A DNA stretch of 35,000 bases from Chrysomallon squamiferum (GCA_012295275.1 CM022669.1:12945172-12980171), one strand, 5' to 3'. Counted from the first letter of the stretch, positions 1 through 11,312 are shown. Notes: generated from the letters alone by a model not told the origin. Numbers and translations: made by a program.

Positions 1-1155
1 ATATTTCAATATCAGGTCCGGTTTGTGTGAGTCGAACCAACAGAGACCTACGTCAGCAAGAAAAGAGATAGTCAGTTCTGTAAAGTGCAAATAGGTTATC
101 TTTCAGCATATAGCTAGCTGTATATGCCAGAAGTAGCCCAAGTTCTGTTTGAAATAGGAAAGACAAATTGTAGATTTTCAATTTTTATTATTCTTTAGAA
201 ATTCTGGCTTCATATTTATAAAGATAATTACATCGAGACAGCTAGGCTTTGAATTCAAAACAACCCATCTGAGCCATATACAAAACAACACAGACATGAA
301 AAGGGTTCCGCCAGTCACCTTCTTGGTACTAAACAGTTCTTAAACGAATACGTCCTAATATAACCCCGCGTCTTTCTACAAAAGTAATAAACCTACCTGA
401 TGGCACTGTCTTTGATAAGCCAATAGTTGGGGATAACAAGAGGGAAAAAAAGGCTGAACTCGTTTATTAAAATCAGTTGATCCAGCGACCTACTACATCC
501 CAGAGCTTGTTTCGTTGCGAACATCTGTTTTTGGATGATGCCAACGACAAGTTCAAGATCGCGATGCTGACACAAAACAACTCCTCTTTAACCAGCTTAT
601 TAAACTCTCAGTCAGAAAATATGCGTTTTGATGAGGTAACTACGTTCTCTGGTTGTCTTATTTCCACTTATCGGCAACAAAACAATGTGCGCTTCAGTTT
701 TTGTGTGACAATTTTCAGAATATTTATGATCTGAAGCACCAAAAACGCTGAAAAGATGAAAAAACAATTTGAAAAAAAAACAAAAAAATGGCAAAATGAA
801 ACAAAACAAAAAAGTGAAAAAGCTTTTAAGTCTTCGACATTTTTCATGCTTCGCGTTTTGGTTCCTGAAAGAAGTAAATTGCCGCAGACAAGATCATTTA
901 GCAGAGAATGTAAGAAAAAAAACGCGAAAGATGAAACCTAATTCTGTCACAACGCCGGTTTTTGAAAACTTCATCAAATGGCAGGCATTCCTGAGAGGAT
1001 TTGAATAAAATGAACTCTTTCGAAACGAATAGAATATCAATATTTATCACCGTAATGCACTTGTGTGAATGAATATTATTTTCAGCTGGTAAAGAAAGAT
1101 AAACTGTACACGTTTTATAATTCAACGTGTGAGTTTAAAACTCGTTTATTTGTTA
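1..1155. other. Non-coding AT-rich complex sequence
   Basis: No exon or RNA gene is recognisable. Stops are frequent in all frames and the only open stretches are under 90 codons with no known domain. An A-rich patch lies at about 755-830. A minus-strand word resembling a Pol III B box sits at 31-41, but no fitting A box was found, so it is not called as a SINE or tRNA. Confidence 0.7.
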
Positions 1156-1395
<240 letters not shown>

Positions 1396-1445
1396 AATGT
1401 TCTTATTTTTCTTCTAGCCATATATCACACACATACAAAGCATTC

Positions 1446-1498
1446 TTTCCGTCTGTTTGTCTGCGTGTTCATCTATCTGTTTATCTATCTGTCTATCA
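1446..1498. repeat. Degenerate TCTG/TCTA tetranucleotide repeat
   Basis: A series of TCTG, TTTG, TCTA and TTTA words in 4-base register, the imperfect kind of tract left when a tetranucleotide microsatellite decays. It lies just downstream of the long TC array and may be part of the same low-complexity domain. Confidence 0.75.
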
Positions 1499-1955
1499 AA
1501 TGTATCTGCTATATAGATGTCATGTATTGTTCACTTTGGGTGACTATTTCTTTTTCTTTGCAGTATATTTTCCTTTATACCGCCATATTCGTGTCTACAA
1601 ATACAAATATTAAATCCGATAGTACTTAGAGATACTCATGTCATTTTCCATTCGTTCTACTGTTTTTACGAAACACAAAAGCTTGGTCAGTTCTGTTGAC
1701 ATAATTACTTGCATAGCAACATTACGGCCCATTTTGCCAAAGGGACAATAAAAATTTTTACGCCAAATTATAAAGACATAAAAAAGTAGGTCGTAAAACT
1801 GAACAAAGAACTAATTAATATTTTAAAACACTGACGGTAATTAGCAATGTCTCTATAATGCGACCTGTCTGTTCATGCGTTGTTTTATTGTCATCTCTCT
1901 TATGTTGTATTTTTAAACCGGTTTGTCCTGTAGACGCAAAGGGACAGATCCATAT
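1499..1955. other. Non-coding AT-rich complex sequence
   Basis: No gene seen. The sequence is AT-rich with no tandem structure and no open frame with sensible composition. It separates the TC domain from the next AAT tract. Confidence 0.65.
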
Positions 1956-1958
1956 TAG

Positions 1959-2032
1959 AAATAATAATAATAATAATAATAATAGTAATAATAATAATAG
2001 TAAATCTTTAAAGAAAAAGAAAAAGAAAAAAA
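1959..2032. repeat. (AAT)n microsatellite with A-rich tail
   Basis: AAT repeats with two AGT interruptions run to about 2003, followed by an AAAG/AAAAG-rich tail to about 2032. The order (trinucleotide then A-rich) on this strand could mark the end of an old retroposed copy, but no element body is recognisable upstream. Confidence 0.9.
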
Positions 2033-2210
2033 CTTGGGGTATACGCCCTGGTTATGGTGGATCTGTAGTATTAGAAATTAAAAGAATTTTGTTATAAAGA
2101 AAAGTAAAGAATAGAAAAAAAAAAGAAAATATGTTTAGAGAAGAAAATAGAGGCGTGAGGATCGGATCCATTAATGCGGAAAAATATAATATTCAGCATC
2201 AAATTATTGT

Positions 2211-2356
<146 letters not shown>

Positions 2357-2941
2357 AGTAATAACACAGTAAAATCAATGCTTAGCCTTCGCATACAATC
2401 CTATTATTATTCTTCATTAACTTTGTTGTTTCCTTTGTTATAACGGAAATCCACACAAAAACGTTTCAATTTTTGAACATCTGACACATTCGCATAAGAA
2501 TAATTTGACATGCCCAACCAGTTTATAGTCGTCAAAAAAGATATATATTAATGTATATTGAAACATGTACAGCAATTACGTATAATTTTCTGTTATCGTA
2601 GTCAGTAACATTACAGTAATAAATATTAATAATACATACGTCTCATGTTAGTTTTCAGTATGTTTGCTGCATTCAGTAGTTGCTAATTATACGTCTGAAG
2701 AAACATTATTGACTGGCAATTAATTTCATGTTGAAATATCAGAAATCATATTCAGTTATTTATTTAAATTTTAATTATCTTCTTTATGGTCATGCCGTTG
2801 CAGCTTTTGTTGTTAAGTTGGATAAAATGGTTCACTGAAATCCTAATCTGTATAATTTTGATATCAGTCATTAGCAGAGAAGAAAAGTACAAAAGTGTAA
2901 CGATAATAATATCTTGTCAAAATAGACTCTCGTTCCCTTTT

Positions 2942-2945
<4 letters not shown>
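2357..2945. other. Non-coding AT-rich sequence
   Basis: Strongly AT-rich with many TAAT-type words but no repeat register, gene or RNA signal that I can support. Short AT-only words reach homeodomain consensus by composition alone, so no sites are called. Confidence 0.6.

Positions 2946-3027
<82 letters not shown>
2946..3027. repeat. (TC)n microsatellite
   Basis: About 41 uninterrupted TC copies preceded by a short T run and ending in a clean boundary. Confidence 0.98.
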
Positions 3028-3029
<2 letters not shown>

Positions 3030-3400
3030 TGACTGTCATCTGACTATCAAAGTGTCTTGCGGTTAACCAAACACAGCCATGAAAAAGAACCAGAACCAGA
3101 GCGCGCCAGAATAACTTAATTAAGAAAATTCCAGAACACAAACAATATTATCGCAATGATACAATAACAAGAAGACGAGAAAAAGATTTCGAGTATCTCT
3201 TACGACAAAAAGGAACAAAAAAAAAAAAGAAAAGAAAACAGAAAGAAAAAACAAGAACATGCTCAAAAAAATCAAAAAAAAAGAAAAAGAAAAGAGAATC
3301 TTCCTGACGAAATCGATATCATGCAACTGGAGTGGCCATCCTATTATAAACAAACCATCAATATCAAATTTCTGCGATCTTGTTGCTAATTTAATTGGTT
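3028..3400. other. Non-coding, purine/A-rich stretch
   Basis: From about 3170 to 3300 the top strand is dominated by A with AAAG and AAAAG words. No gene or perfect tandem repeat. It forms the AT-rich shoulder upstream of the CpG-richer island at 3401. Confidence 0.6.
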
Positions 3401-3720
3401 ATTTCATATTGGCATCGGATCGCCTGCAGGAGGCGCTGTTTGCTAAACAGAACATTAATGCACGAATTTCCGCTGTCCACGTTAACTGACGTAACGGACC
3501 GTGAACGAAATGCTGCGCATGCGCATTCACAACCAGTGCGGCATGTGAGCAATCCATCTGATAGCAAACAGTGTCCGATTGACGTCTGATAACGTTTCTG
3601 CTTCGATACGTTTGCACAATCGAGTCACTCAGAAACGAGATTTTGACGAATCGAGTTCTCTTCGTTGGACGATGTGCTTGAAGAGAGAGGTATGCATGAT
3701 GGTAAATGCAGCGGAAAGCG
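3401..3720. promoter_or_regulatory. CpG-richer island with NRF1-type palindrome (candidate promoter or insulator)
   Basis: By eye this stretch has many more CpG dinucleotides than its surroundings. At 3514-3525 is the perfect palindrome TGCGCATGCGCA, the NRF1 consensus, which in animals marks many CpG-type promoters. At 3487-3494 is a CRE-like TGACGTAA and at 3580-3587 TGACGTCT. At 3423-3438 CCTGCAGGAGGCGCTG resembles the CTCF core, though it also contains the simple palindrome CCTGCAGG. Possible splice donors follow at 3690 and 3702. Binding and promoter activity are inferred; orientation is unknown. Confidence 0.35.
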
Positions 3721-4500
3721 TGGTGAAAACATGCTTTTGCCAAATATGTTTTCTCTACTGCAAGATACACGTAAATCTTCCATACAAGACAAATCTAGCG
3801 TTAAGTTTTCTCAAAGTGCGTTTTACATTTTTGCTGATCTTGTCTTTTTGGGCTGCACTTTCTGCTGGTAAAGTGGTGTATGAACTGAAACAAGTTTTAG
3901 AAACGGAAAATCATTGGTCGTTTCATAATTATGTCAAAGCAACAGAAAATGGTTTATGTATATTTTCTCTTCTTCGAATTTAGTACCATCTACAGAGATT
4001 AATGGGTAATCAAATGAAAAATGTTCAATTTATTCGTAAGGTTAGATAATTATTATGAAAATTATTATTTACCATGCAAAATAAAAAGTGTATGAAATAT
4101 TAGGCTTATTACGGGAAAAGCATGTTTACATTAATCTAATAAAAAATATATATATGATGCAGTGATTAAATTATATTTACTTTTTATAAAATACAATTTC
4201 ATTTTGTGTTATTTGTTAGGAGGCGGGGGAAGAGGCATATCAGATTCATCATTACACTTTTTTTTTTCCTTTATGTTTATTGATTGAATTAGTCACAATT
4301 CTCACATAACGCAATGTAATTTGCCTTCATATTTTACAAGCAAAAATATGAAAGAAAAAAAAAAAAAGAAAAATAAATAAATAAGAATCGAAAAAAAAAA
4401 AATCTTCAGAGACTTTTACACGACATTTATCATTCGTTCCACACCACAACTGCAAAAAAAAAAACCTGACATAAAAAAGAGACAATTCTGCAAAGACCAT
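3721..4500. other. AT-rich non-coding sequence with a weak small ORF
   Basis: A plus-strand frame from an ATG at 3672 to 3983 would encode 103 residues, Cys-rich at the N-terminus with one hydrophobic segment at about residues 46-64. It matches nothing I recognise, and a minus-strand frame is open over part of the same DNA, so I do not call it a gene. From 4000 to 4500 the sequence becomes A/T-only in long patches. Confidence 0.5.
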
Positions 4501-4740
4501 AACCCGAAACTAATCCACGTAAATGATAAATTATCAACGCGGAATTTATGCGACGCTGTAGCCACATAAAATCTACATCAAGCACAGATGAAGTATTTGT
4601 CCCTTTGTCATCCGAATGGTCGTAGATTATGTTATTTATCGTTATAGGTAAATCCGAAGTTCTATAGTTTGGTCAGCTCATGCATAAATCCCATAAACGT
4701 GGAGACCGCCACACACAGTTAATACTTCTCTAAATATATT
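4501..4740. other. Complex island with GATA-type inverted pair
   Basis: A complex stretch inside low-complexity DNA. At 4524-4536 TGATAA and TTATCA face each other around one A, making a perfect 13-bp palindrome of two GATA-factor half sites. Hox/Cdx-like ATAAA words occur near 4685-4698. No exon is evident. Confidence 0.35.
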
Positions 4741-4808
4741 GCTTGTCAAAGTACTTAATTGTCCGCTCTCAGTCTCGATTAGGAATAGTGATGGAGTGAA
4801 TCAGCATG

Positions 4809-4920
4809 ATATATATATATATATATACACACACTTATTTATTTTATTTATTTACTTACTAAGTTACTTATTTGCACGCTTACTTCCGTATTTATTTATT
4901 TACTTATTTATATATTTATT
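4809..4920. repeat. (AT)n followed by degenerate (TTTA)n
   Basis: An AT run (4809-4827) and short CA block lead into TTTA and TTAC words in loose 4-base register to about 4920. The tract is decayed rather than freshly expanded. Confidence 0.85.
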
Positions 4921-5178
4921 GCTTTCCTGTTTTTTTTCGATTATTTTTTTTTTATAACTTATTAATTTTTAATTTGTTATTCTGTTGTTGTTGTTATTTG
5001 ATCGTTCGTCAAATCTGTCATCCAGAAAATTTTGCTATTTTGTTTAAATTACTTCATACTCTTTCATATAAAGATCATACTTTGAACAACAGTCGATTAA
5101 ATATCCTTTTTGTATCGTGCAGATGTGCTGGTGACTTCAAATATTAATGTGTATAAATTATTAACATGTAAAACAAAA
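4921..5178. other. Non-coding AT-rich sequence
   Basis: T-rich at first, then mixed AT-rich sequence with a short GTT run near 4985-4996. No gene seen. Confidence 0.55.
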
Positions 5179-5315
<137 letters not shown>

Positions 5316-5860
5316 TGTTCTGATTTCAAACCTTTTAAAACCTTGAAACCTCAAATGCACTGAAGTCACATTAAATAGCAAATAATAAAAAAATCAAACG
5401 AGAGAAAATAAAATAAAATAAAATGATTAAAAACGTCTGGGAGAGATCTGATCGCCTGACAAAGACGTAACGTGAAGAACAAAATAACATTTTATTTTCA
5501 ATAACTTTTAAACTCGGGGTAATGCGATCATTTTAAAACTTAATCTGAATTTCCAGTCCTTATAGAGTAAAACCAAAAAAAAAAATATTTTGTTTTCTTT
5601 CTTTTATTTCCCTCCTGCTCCTCCTCATCATAGACTTTGATTCGCAGGATCATTGGAAATCTCTATTTGATTTGTTGGGATATTTGGTGACGCTGATGAT
5701 TATAACCAAATTTTCCAGTCAACTTTATCGTCCATTAAGACATGTTTAATTAAATATTCTCGGTTTTGTGACAAAATAACACAATTATTCTTTTCAACAA
5801 AGGATGAGTCATGTTTTTATTAATTTTTTAGCATTGATGTCTCTACTGGTTTTCTTTTTT
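5316..5860. other. Non-coding AT-rich sequence with a short (AAAAT)n
   Basis: An AAAAT pentanucleotide run of about four copies lies near 5405-5423. The rest is complex AT-rich sequence with no supported gene. Confidence 0.6.
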
Positions 5861-6212
5861 CCTTCTTGGCTAAAGTTTCTCTTCTTTCATTTTTTTTTTC
5901 TCTCTCTATCTCTTTTTTTCCTTATTTCTACTTTTCCTTTTAGTAAATTTGCTCTTTTTTTTTTGCAGTCTCTGATCCTTTTCTTTAAAATCATTTCTGT
6001 TCATTTTTTATTTTATTATTATATTCAGTTTTCATTTTTTTTTAGTTTTCTCTTTTTCTTCGAGACTGTTGTTGAGAATAATCAAATTCTCTCTCTGGAT
6101 TTCCTCTGTAATTCGTTTTCGTCTCTGCCAGCGCAGAGGGATTTGTTTCAGATTATGACAAGTCTTGCTGAGAAATATTTTTCTTCTTCTTCTTCTTCTG
6201 TCTCTTCTTTTT
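5861..6212. repeat. Pyrimidine-rich low-complexity tract ending in (TTC)n
   Basis: The top strand from about 5840 to 6060 is strongly T/C-rich with many TTTTTC words, followed by a short complex interval and a TTC run (6180-6200). Long frames here are only Phe/Leu/Ser-rich artefacts of base composition. Confidence 0.8.
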
Positions 6213-6290
6213 AAAATAAAGAAGAAACATTCAGGGCATAGTAGTATCTTAATAATTCCTTATAGCTTACTCTTTTTTTCATTAATTTTA

Positions 6291-6316
6291 TTTTTTTTTT
6301 TTTTTTTTTTTTTTTT
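6291..6316. repeat. Poly(T), 26 bases
   Basis: Uninterrupted T run bounded by A on both sides. It could be a minus-strand poly(A) tail of an unrecognisable retroposed fragment, but no such body is identifiable. Confidence 0.97.
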
Positions 6317-6360
6317 ATTACGGTTCTTGTCGTTGTTGTGGTTTTCATCATCATTATAGT

Positions 6361-6499
6361 TATTACTACTGCTACTTCTGCTACTATTTTTACTACTACT
6401 GCTTCTACTACTACTAGTACTACTAGTACTACCACCAACACCTCTACTACTACTACTGCTACTACTATCATAATTATTATTATTATTATTATTATTATT

Positions 6500-6540
<41 letters not shown>

Positions 6541-6545
6541 TAATA
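6361..6545. repeat. Three-phase trinucleotide array: (ACT)n, (ATT)n, (ATC)n
   Basis: About 100 bases of imperfect ACT/GCT triplets pass into pure ATT (about 6470-6500) and then pure ATC (6501-6540), all in one 3-base register. The constant register with stepwise base changes points to successive expansions of point-mutated units at one locus. Confidence 0.95.
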
Positions 6546-6900
6546 ATATTTCTTCTGTTTTAACTGGTTTTTATTTCCGTTTATCTCTTCTGATTCTTTT
6601 CTTTAAATATACATAAATGTATGTGTTAGTGGTCCTTTAGAAAGTATTTTTTAAAAAATTAACGTTCATTTATGAAACTTTGATTTTCCATAGCAGCTAT
6701 TACTTTATTATTCTGCTGTAATTATACACTACTGCCCAGATCCGTCGTTTTCTCTTTTCTCTGTTTCTCTCCTTTCACTGTGAACGTCATCGTAGCCATC
6801 ATTATTGGTCATTATATCCTCGAGATCAATGTAAATACATGTGGACTTCTACAATAGGACAAAATATTATGCTATTACATCAGATTAATTCATCATAATG
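6546..6900. other. Non-coding AT-rich sequence
   Basis: Complex AT-rich sequence with no gene, repeat register or clear regulatory grouping that I can support. Confidence 0.55.
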
Positions 6901-7262
6901 TTCGTTACTTCATTTTCTTCTTCGTAGTCTTCATCGATACTTTTTTCTTCTTCTTTCGTTTTTTTTCTCCTTTTTGTCCTTCCATGTATTTGTTTCTTTC
7001 TTCTTGTTCTTCTCGTCATCATCATCATTATCATCATCATCATCTTCAACCCCGTTGTCGCCGTCGTAATCATTATCATCAATACCTTCTTCCTCTTTTT
7101 CCTTTTATGTCCTTCCACTTATTCGTGTCTTTTGTCTTCTTTTTCTTCTTCTTCTTCTTCTTCTTCTTCTTCTTCTTCTTCTTCTTTCTCTCCTTGTTCT
7201 TCTCCTTCTTCTTATCACTCTTGCAATAAATTATTCTCTCTCTCTCTCTCTCTCTCTCTCTG
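6901..7262. repeat. Pyrimidine-rich CAT / TTC / TC repeat cluster
   Basis: CTTC-rich sequence is followed by ATC triplets (7017-7082, with CGC interruptions), a pure TTC run (7141-7186), more TTC and finally TC (7234-7261). The whole 360 bases are about 80% pyrimidine on the top strand. Polypurine-polypyrimidine DNA like this can form triplex (H-DNA). Confidence 0.92.
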
Positions 7263-7985
7263 GCGGGCTTTAACAATTCACCAGTCCTCATCGTCTTATC
7301 TCTTACTTCTCGTCCAGCCTCTCGCGTACAAGACGCTAATCGCCACAAGAACATAACACTAAGAAAGTCAAGAGATATCGCACCTAATGGTGTTATACAT
7401 CAAGCAGCGGATCAAGTGATGGGCGCTGATACCCGTATCTTCTTCACCATCTCTCGAGCCAGCTCGTAGCGACTTCAGCAAGGCAAACGTAAACCCACTC
7501 TCCATATTGTACGGTTAATCAGGTTTTGTATTCTCTTTATTTCCATATACCGCCGTCAGTCACTCGATCCAGGCATATCCAGTGATCAAGAGCGAGGATT
7601 ACTTGTCCCAATTAAGAATGAACTAATTACACGGGCGGATCGGTTTTGCCCGAGTTTATTTGTCCGTTAGAAGACAAAAACAGCGTCGAAACGTTTGATG
7701 ATGGTTGGAAATTCTGGCGTTAAACAGCGGCGATGTTTGTAGAACGAAATGTAAACAGCTGAATAATGTGTTTGGGTAGTTAGTTAGGGCGGTAGTAAAG
7801 TTGCTGGTGCATTTATTGGGATTGGGTGTGTTTTTTGTGTATGTGTTTGTGTGTGTTTGTGTTGTTTGTGTTAATGTGTGTGCATGATTGCCGTATTTTC
7901 CAACATGCCTTTTTAAAAAATCCGTTTTAATATTATTACTTGTTCGTTTACACATTGCAGAAATTACTGCAGTACGATTTAGGCA
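7263..7985. other. Complex island followed by GT-rich stretch
   Basis: From about 7360 to 7660 the sequence is complex and CpG-richer, with an NK2-like TCAAGTG at 7412-7418, a CTCGAG-type E-box-like word, and TAAT words near 7610-7630. From about 7815 to 7880 it becomes a degenerate GTTT/GTGT repeat. No exon is recognised. Confidence 0.5.
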
Positions 7986-7990
7986 AAATG

Positions 7991-8026
7991 TAAACAAACA
8001 AACACACAAATAAACATAGAAAATAA

Positions 8027-8069
<43 letters not shown>

Positions 8070-8158
8070 ATACATAAATAAAATAAATAAGTAAACAAAT
8101 AAATAAACAAACCAATAAACAAACAAACACATAAATAAATAAATAAATAAATAAATAA
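7991..8158. repeat. (AAAT)n/(AAAC)n tetranucleotide array
   Basis: AAAC words flank a long AAAT core (about 8027-8090) and a second AAAT block (8132-8158), all in approximate 4-base register. Minus-strand frames across it give repeating Leu-Phe-Ile-Tyr artefacts. Confidence 0.96.
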
Positions 8159-9270
8159 CTCCGCCATATCTTAAATATATCTCTTGAACGGGATATTCAA
8201 GGCAATTCAACGGTTGATTAACCAATCGATTTAAATTAAAAATTCAACCATCATATTCCGGTGAGAATACGGTAACGACGCCAACGAACAATAGGGTATT
8301 GAACTGTCTGCGAAAACGCGAAGTGTACCGTAAAGTTCTAAACAAAACCAACGCTGCGTTATCCAGTTTACGTGTCTCCGTTAATAATCGTATAAGTAAG
8401 AGTTCAGACTGCGATCAACTGGTGCATACATTATTACTGTAAACCGTCTTTATCCGTGAGCCCGAAACCTATAACACAATAATGTGTGGCATTCATTTTA
8501 TGTATGTGTATGTGGGTTTTTTGATTTTTTGAATATTTATACTGTATGAATGAAACGTTTGAATGCTACTTACGGTAATACACTGTGATGCGGATGGCAG
8601 TTTAATACTGTTTTGTCGTCATATGCGCATCGTTATATAATTAGACGCCGTTTGCGAGAGCACCAGATAACCCACACTGACAAGTCAAGATACAATGGTA
8701 AATATAAAAACGTAAAACACGCTAATCAATATTAATTAAATGACTGTTTATTTTATTATAGAAAAAAATCACTCGAATGAAGGAAAGCTTGTAGACAAAT
8801 CTATGTAGGGATGGTATATTTAATTAAATATGTATGCCTGGGTGTGTGATGCTGTATTATATTTATAAAGGCGCGTGTATGATTGTAAGTGTGACCGTTT
8901 ATAAGAGTCTGTAAAGTGATTTTTGTTTTCTTCCAGTCTGTGATAAAAGAACATAAAACAATTCTTGATAGCAGCAGATAACAGTCGCTACTGGAATGGC
9001 GTCGGTGGGTTTTTCTCTCTCGTAACCGACATAACGCGAGAGCTCTGTAAAATTCAGCAAATGTTACTGATACAGTGTGATGAAAAACCGTAGATTAAGA
9101 ACAATTTAAAATCTAAATTTTTTTAAAATCCCCTCTTAGAAAAAAAAAGAAGAAAAAAAAAAAGTAGTTCTATTGTTAAATCACTTAATGTTACATTCTG
9201 GTCCTAAATGATATTTTGATTACAATATCTTGCCAGGACTTACGAAAGACTGGATAACAGATACACAATA
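8159..9270. other. Complex non-coding sequence, CpG-richer 8220-8700
   Basis: The first 500 bases contain many CpG dinucleotides and no simple repeats. Near 8610-8690 are a CATATG E-box, a TGCGCAT word and an AGATAA GATA site. After 8700 the sequence is more AT-rich. No gene is supported. The first part is a reasonable candidate for conserved non-coding DNA. Confidence 0.45.
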
Positions 9271-9274
9271 ATGC

Positions 9275-9450
9275 TTTTTTTTTTTTTTTTTTTTTCTAAA
9301 TCCTAACTTACAAATGCAAAATACTACCATGTTGATACGTATCTGATGGAGCAAATATGTTCCTCTGCTGCTACTGCTAATACTACCTCTACTTTACTAC
9401 TACTACTATTAATATAGCTACTACTACTACTACAGCTATTACTATTCCTA
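9275..9450. repeat. Poly(T) and degenerate (CTA)n
   Basis: A 21-base T run (9275-9295) is followed about 70 bases later by CTA/CTG triplets (9364-9450) with several interruptions. The CTA block belongs to the same ACT/AGT sequence class that recurs through the window. Confidence 0.9.
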
Positions 9451-10090
9451 TTCCAATATCACTACCACAGTGACCACTATTTTAGACATAATACACAGAA
9501 ATGTCTACAATACAAATCCATGGTTTCTGGAACTCTGCTTGAATGAACCGCGTTTTTAACGCTCGAAAAAGCTGTTAACAAAAGCTACAACTACGGTTAC
9601 ACAAAGACTGACAAATGCTGCTAAATAACACGAGCACGACAAAATGGCAGCACTAACGATAATTACAAAAGGTGCACGTGTTAAATCATGACCACCAAAC
9701 TTGTGTCCCGCAAACCAAAATCGATTCGCTTTTCAATTCAGGATTGCCGAGACGAATAATCCACTATATACACATTAGTCTTATATAATGGCATCAGTGT
9801 GTTAGAGAAATAGAATTATTAATTGCTTCAGGCTTTTCATAACGAGACAATGGAATACTATATAGTTTCTTGTTGGTAGGACATACTGTAAAGGAATGTT
9901 CTTTCACGCATATTTTTGATCTGAATAAAGCAGTCTGTATTAATAATAACAACGTTTATTAGAATGAACTCGTTAGACATCCACTGTCTCCTAGGACGAA
10001 CTGAAAAACAGTCCCCCAGCGGTTTAAAGATTTATTAATCTGCTATTAGTGGAACGAATAAGAAGGAGACATTGTAATGCATGACATGGT
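9451..10090. other. Non-coding complex sequence
   Basis: Mixed AT-rich sequence with no tandem repeat or supported gene. Several short frames are open but lack any domain or plausible composition. Confidence 0.55.
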
Positions 10091-10093
10091 CCG

Positions 10094-10099
10094 TATGTG

Positions 10100-10144
<45 letters not shown>

Positions 10145-10219
10145 ACTAATTGCGCGATGATAATTATATTATCATTAATGACGTCGGCAAACAGACTATG
10201 ACATGTTGTTATTATTATT

Positions 10220-10252
<33 letters not shown>
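10094..10252. repeat. (GT)n and (TTG)n microsatellites
   Basis: A GT run with one TA interruption (10094-10144) and, about 60 bases on, ATT triplets passing into about 11 GTT copies (10206-10252). The complex spacer holds a TGACGTCG word at about 10180. Confidence 0.95.
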
Positions 10253-10254
<2 letters not shown>

Positions 10255-10440
10255 GATTGTTCATGATATTGTTATTGTCGTCCTTACATACTTTGGTGAA
10301 CTTTTTGTATATCATTTAATCGTATGCTTCTATTTCGCGACCTTTGACAGCTGGCGATATTAACCTTCTTTACTGAGTATACTAACTCTTTTGTACAACA
10401 TTCTGTCATTGTACAGTCATTGCTGCATTTTGCTAATTTA

Positions 10441-10800
10441 GTATTTTGCTAACACTTACACTACAGGATTCTTTTTTTCTGTTACCTCCGGTACTACAGT
10501 CTGTTAATTTCCTGGTATTGTAGGATATTCGTTTCCTGTTACCTTTGCACTACAGTTTCACCGCTTTTTGTTATCATTGATAGGATAGGATCGCCACTTC
10601 TACTGTTTTTTGCTTCTACAGGATATCCTTTTTCTGTTATCACTGTTTGTACTGCAGGATATCCGTTTTCTTTTACCAATGTCTGTACTGCAGAATATCC
10701 TTTTCCTGTTACCACTGTCTGTACTGCAGGATATCCGTTTTCTGTTACCACTGTCTGTACAGGATCGTGGTTACGTGTTACCACTCGCACTACGGAATCG
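10441..10800. repeat. 36-bp minisatellite with GGATATCC palindrome
   Basis: Copies of GGATAT or a one-base variant begin at 10621, 10657, 10693 and 10729, exactly 36 bases apart, with the next (10762) at 33 after losing TGC. More diverged copies are visible back to about 10445 and on to about 10800. Most units contain the palindromes CTGCAG and GGATATCC, then a TTACC/ACTGTCTGT part. Because 36 is divisible by three, frames stay open and yield 12-residue repeats on both strands. No ATG start or flanking coding signal supports translation. Confidence 0.93.
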
Positions 10801-11241
10801 TACTACAAACAAACGGCTACCGCACAAACAAAAAGCGTGAAGAGACTTACAAAAGACTTCACGAACATTCCGCGCAGTGAAGGCAATGAACTCTGAACAA
10901 GGAGACTTCCGCTACGTGAAGTGATGTATGAAGGATTCTGTTCAGAGCTGCCAAGAAAGTAAATATTTTTCTAGAGTTCTTTGCGGTACTTCAGTGCCTA
11001 CTTTACAGCCCGTTTTTGCAAAGCTGTTTCCACTTAAGTGACTGTTATCGCCTTGATAATGTATTGACAAGTATGAGATCTTTCCAGCTCTCGCCTAATC
11101 CCGCACGCATGATTTGAAATCAAAGTTCGTGTTTATCAACGTGTCCACGTTTTATGAACACGAAGCACAAGACGGCGGTTAGAGATTGGCTTTTATTACC
11201 GCATTAAATTGTCTCGGTTTTGGAGTCTCGATTGACGGAAT
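10801..11241. other. Complex non-coding sequence
   Basis: No gene seen. A small perfect inverted repeat, CGTGAAG (10836-10842) and CTTCACG (10857-10863), lies just after the minisatellite, and a further CGTGAAG occurs near 10914. CpG is moderately frequent. Confidence 0.5.
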
Positions 11242-11312
11242 TGCTTGCTTGTTTGTTTGCTTGCTTGTTTGCTTGTATGTTTGTTTGTTTGTTTGTTTGT
11301 TTGTTTGTTTCT
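11242..11312. repeat. (GCTT/GTTT)n tetranucleotide repeat
   Basis: GCTT and GTTT words in a 4-base register, ending in a pure TTTG run (11278-11310). Confidence 0.95.

Noticed and set aside
31-41. GAGTCGAACCA, a minus-strand Pol III B-box lookalike
   Set aside because: No A box at the usual distance and no tRNA-like fold. A single 11-base match is weak evidence for a SINE.
3423-3438. Definite CTCF site
   Set aside because: Matches the core only and overlaps the palindrome CCTGCAGG. Kept as a candidate within the island rather than a separate site call.
3399-3770. Minus-strand 123-residue frame across the CpG-richer island
   Set aside because: No family recognised and no convincing start context. 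Low stop frequency follows from the higher GC of the island.
7656-8225. Minus-strand 189-residue frame
   Set aside because: More than a quarter is the translated AAAT/AAAC array and the rest matches nothing known.
10539-10790. Minus-strand 83-residue protein with a 12-residue repeat
   Set aside because: No ATG start, the plus strand is open too, and both follow from a 36-bp DNA repeat. Treated as a minisatellite.
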